From JACCZX01 sp038216465 (GTDB taxonomy: Bacteria; Pseudomonadota; Gammaproteobacteria; Burkholderiales; Burkholderiaceae_F), in contig JBBQQC010000011.1 of NCBI GenBank assembly GCA_038216465.1, forward strand, positions 32,676 to 96,675: DNA of 64,000 nucleotides. Reading direction: 5' to 3'. The stretch's first letter is position 1. Each line of letters opens with the position of its first letter. Made by a program: the position numbers and the translations under genes. Under the pieces are notes generated by a model. That model did not search any database and was not told the origin of the DNA. It saw nothing but the letters and a program-made list of their open reading frames with translations. Positions 63,164 through 64,000 of this stretch are shown here, in pieces.

Positions 63164-63584
63164 TTCGTCGCTTAGTCAGCCGCAAACGAACCGAAAGTCT
63201 ACGAAAGAGCGTATCTGCTACTTACGAGCGTTAGGGGTACAACGCAACGCCTGCAGAGGCGAGCTGTCGATATTGAACTGAGATCCGTTCCACGAGAACA
63301 AGTGACTTGAAACCTTGACGCCGATGACCGATTGCATCGGTCCGGGGAGACAGCTAACGGACCCAAAAACAACGAGTCGCTGTTGAACGTCAGCTTCCAG
63401 TGCACGCGTTAGTCACGCCGCGCCTTATGTTCACTGCCATAAGTAGGCAACGGTAATTGAGCGAACGATCGGTCCGAGAATCTACGTCTTCGACCGACTC
63501 AGCAGTTTATGAATCCCCACTATTTTTCGCGCCACAAGCCGCTCGCCGTGTGTCGAAAGCCACACAATTTGTTTGCGAAGAGCT

Positions 63585-63616
63585 AAAAAAAAGAGCGAGC
63601 TCGAGGCCCGCTCTTT
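63585..63616 (-). terminator. Intrinsic terminator of the second pilin gene
   Basis: On the minus strand, 16 bases after the pilin stop, the stem AAAGAGCG/CGCTCTTT (63609-63616 with 63590-63597) is followed by a run of T that overlaps its foot (eight T in all, 63585-63592). A classical Rho-independent signal. Confidence 0.88.
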
Positions 63617-63632
63617 CGTACAGCCTACTAAA

Positions 63633-64000
63633 TTACGTCGACGTACCGATGCGGTTGCGACCACAGTTGGCCGTTACCGAATTGATCGTCCAAACTAAGT
63701 GACTACCGCCACCACCGGCAGTTGGGGTCAGTGTGACGACGCAGTTGCCCAATCCGTTAACCAATGATCCATCCATCGTAATGACACCGGCAGCCACGGC
63801 CACCGTTGCACCGAACTTGCCAACGCCAGTCGTACCTGCTGGAACGTACGCATTGGCACCCGCGGTCAAGTTAGCAAGAGTGTCGCATGGTGCGGCAGCA
63901 AACGCACCATTGTTGTTCTGCGCGCATTCGGCGATCCCGACCTTGATCGGAAGGACAGCCTGATACGTGTCCTGCCAGCGCGAACGCGTCACATAGTCCT
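63633..64000 (-). CDS. Type IV pilin, second copy, 5' end beyond the window
   Basis: The C-terminal 121 residues of a pilin whose start lies past 64000; the frame is open to the edge. DYVTRSRWQDTYQAVLPIK matches the first copy closely, then ECAQNNNGAFAAAPC, a GNCVVTLTPTAGGGGSH stretch and CGRNRIGTST. A cysteine pair near the end likely forms the pilin disulfide. Ends in a strong terminator. Confidence 0.85.
   Translation of the reverse strand, partial: DYVTRSRWQDTYQAVLPIKVGIAECAQNNNGAFAAAPCDTLANLTAGANAYVPAGTTGVGKFGATVAVAAGVITMDGSLVNGLGNCVVTLTPTAGGGGSHLVWTINSVTANCGRNRIGTST

Larger units (their letters stand above)
63006..63632. other. Spacer between the two pilin genes
   Basis: 627 bases. 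Open frames here have no ribosome sites or known domains. It contains a hairpin at 63142-63163 and the terminator of the upstream pilin at 63585-63616. A 64-codon minus-strand frame (63218-63412) ends RCTPNARK and has no standard start. Confidence 0.4.

Noticed and set aside
63142..63240. An integron attC-like site (hairpin plus GTTAGGG at 63230)
   Set aside because: The matching inverse core is missing, no integrase gene is seen, and spacing does not fit.
1..64000. CRISPR arrays, insertion sequences or prophage genes
   Set aside because: No regularly spaced repeats, transposase or phage-type proteins were found on either strand.

Overview
This 64 kb window looks like a chromosome segment from a GC-rich betaproteobacterium, most like Burkholderiales and relatives. 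The evidence is gene order and protein character: tsaE-amiC-mutL-miaA, hda-HAD-pcnB-folK-dgk-panC, and tRNA-Leu-queA-tgt-yajC-secD-secF, together with a Bug-type receptor, TctBA, Tat-exported amidohydrolases and a three-gene transhydrogenase. Genes are densely packed, with many ATGA or one-base overlaps and many GTG or TTG starts. No CRISPR array, insertion sequence, phage module or rRNA gene was seen.

Positions 1-31 kb are mostly housekeeping. They hold argC (cut by the left edge), a ferredoxin-reductase-like flavoprotein with a DsrE-like exported protein, tRNA-Thr, queG, tsaE, amiC, a DedA protein, mutL, a drug-efflux MFS protein and miaA. After these come a flavoprotein, a divergent PurM, hda, a HAD phosphatase, pcnB, folK, a deoxynucleoside kinase, panC, tRNA-Leu, queA, tgt, yajC, secD and secF. 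Three queuosine genes (queG, queA, tgt) fall within 17 kb. From 23 to 31 kb there are small metabolic genes: cytochrome b561, VOC and DUF1428 proteins, cytochrome c', purB, GST, GDPD, a DUF4442 thioesterase-like protein, a CaiB-type CoA transferase, acylphosphatase and a Bug receptor.

Positions 31-42 kb are organised around uptake and breakdown of organic acids. A TRAP transporter (dctPQM) has a clear intrinsic terminator between dctP and dctQM. It is followed by an NAD-isocitrate-dehydrogenase-like gene, a zinc alcohol dehydrogenase, tctBA, a cupin, a gamma-glutamyltransferase-like Ntn hydrolase and a 3-hydroxyisobutyrate-dehydrogenase-like gene.

Positions 42-50.3 kb are the most unusual part. 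An ECF-type sigma factor and a 62-residue zinc-finger anti-sigma candidate lead a tight same-strand run. It contains an ArsS-like radical SAM protein, a metallophosphoesterase, a TVP38 membrane domain fused to a mercuric-reductase-like flavoprotein, a DUF547 protein, a TIGR04283-type glycosyltransferase, a SelD-N-terminus-like flavoprotein and a DUF1499 protein. The set resembles arsenosugar-type loci but no arsM methyltransferase is present here. I regard it as the best candidate for an incompletely described system.

Positions 50-64 kb carry an exported amidase, an orphan TAXI-type binding protein, an exported amidohydrolase, a CHRD lipoprotein, pntAA-pntAB-pntB, mnmA and a frameshifted PQQ-type sugar dehydrogenase. 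A less GC-rich accessory end follows, with a Sel1-repeat protein and two related type IV pilin genes on the minus strand, the second cut by the right edge.
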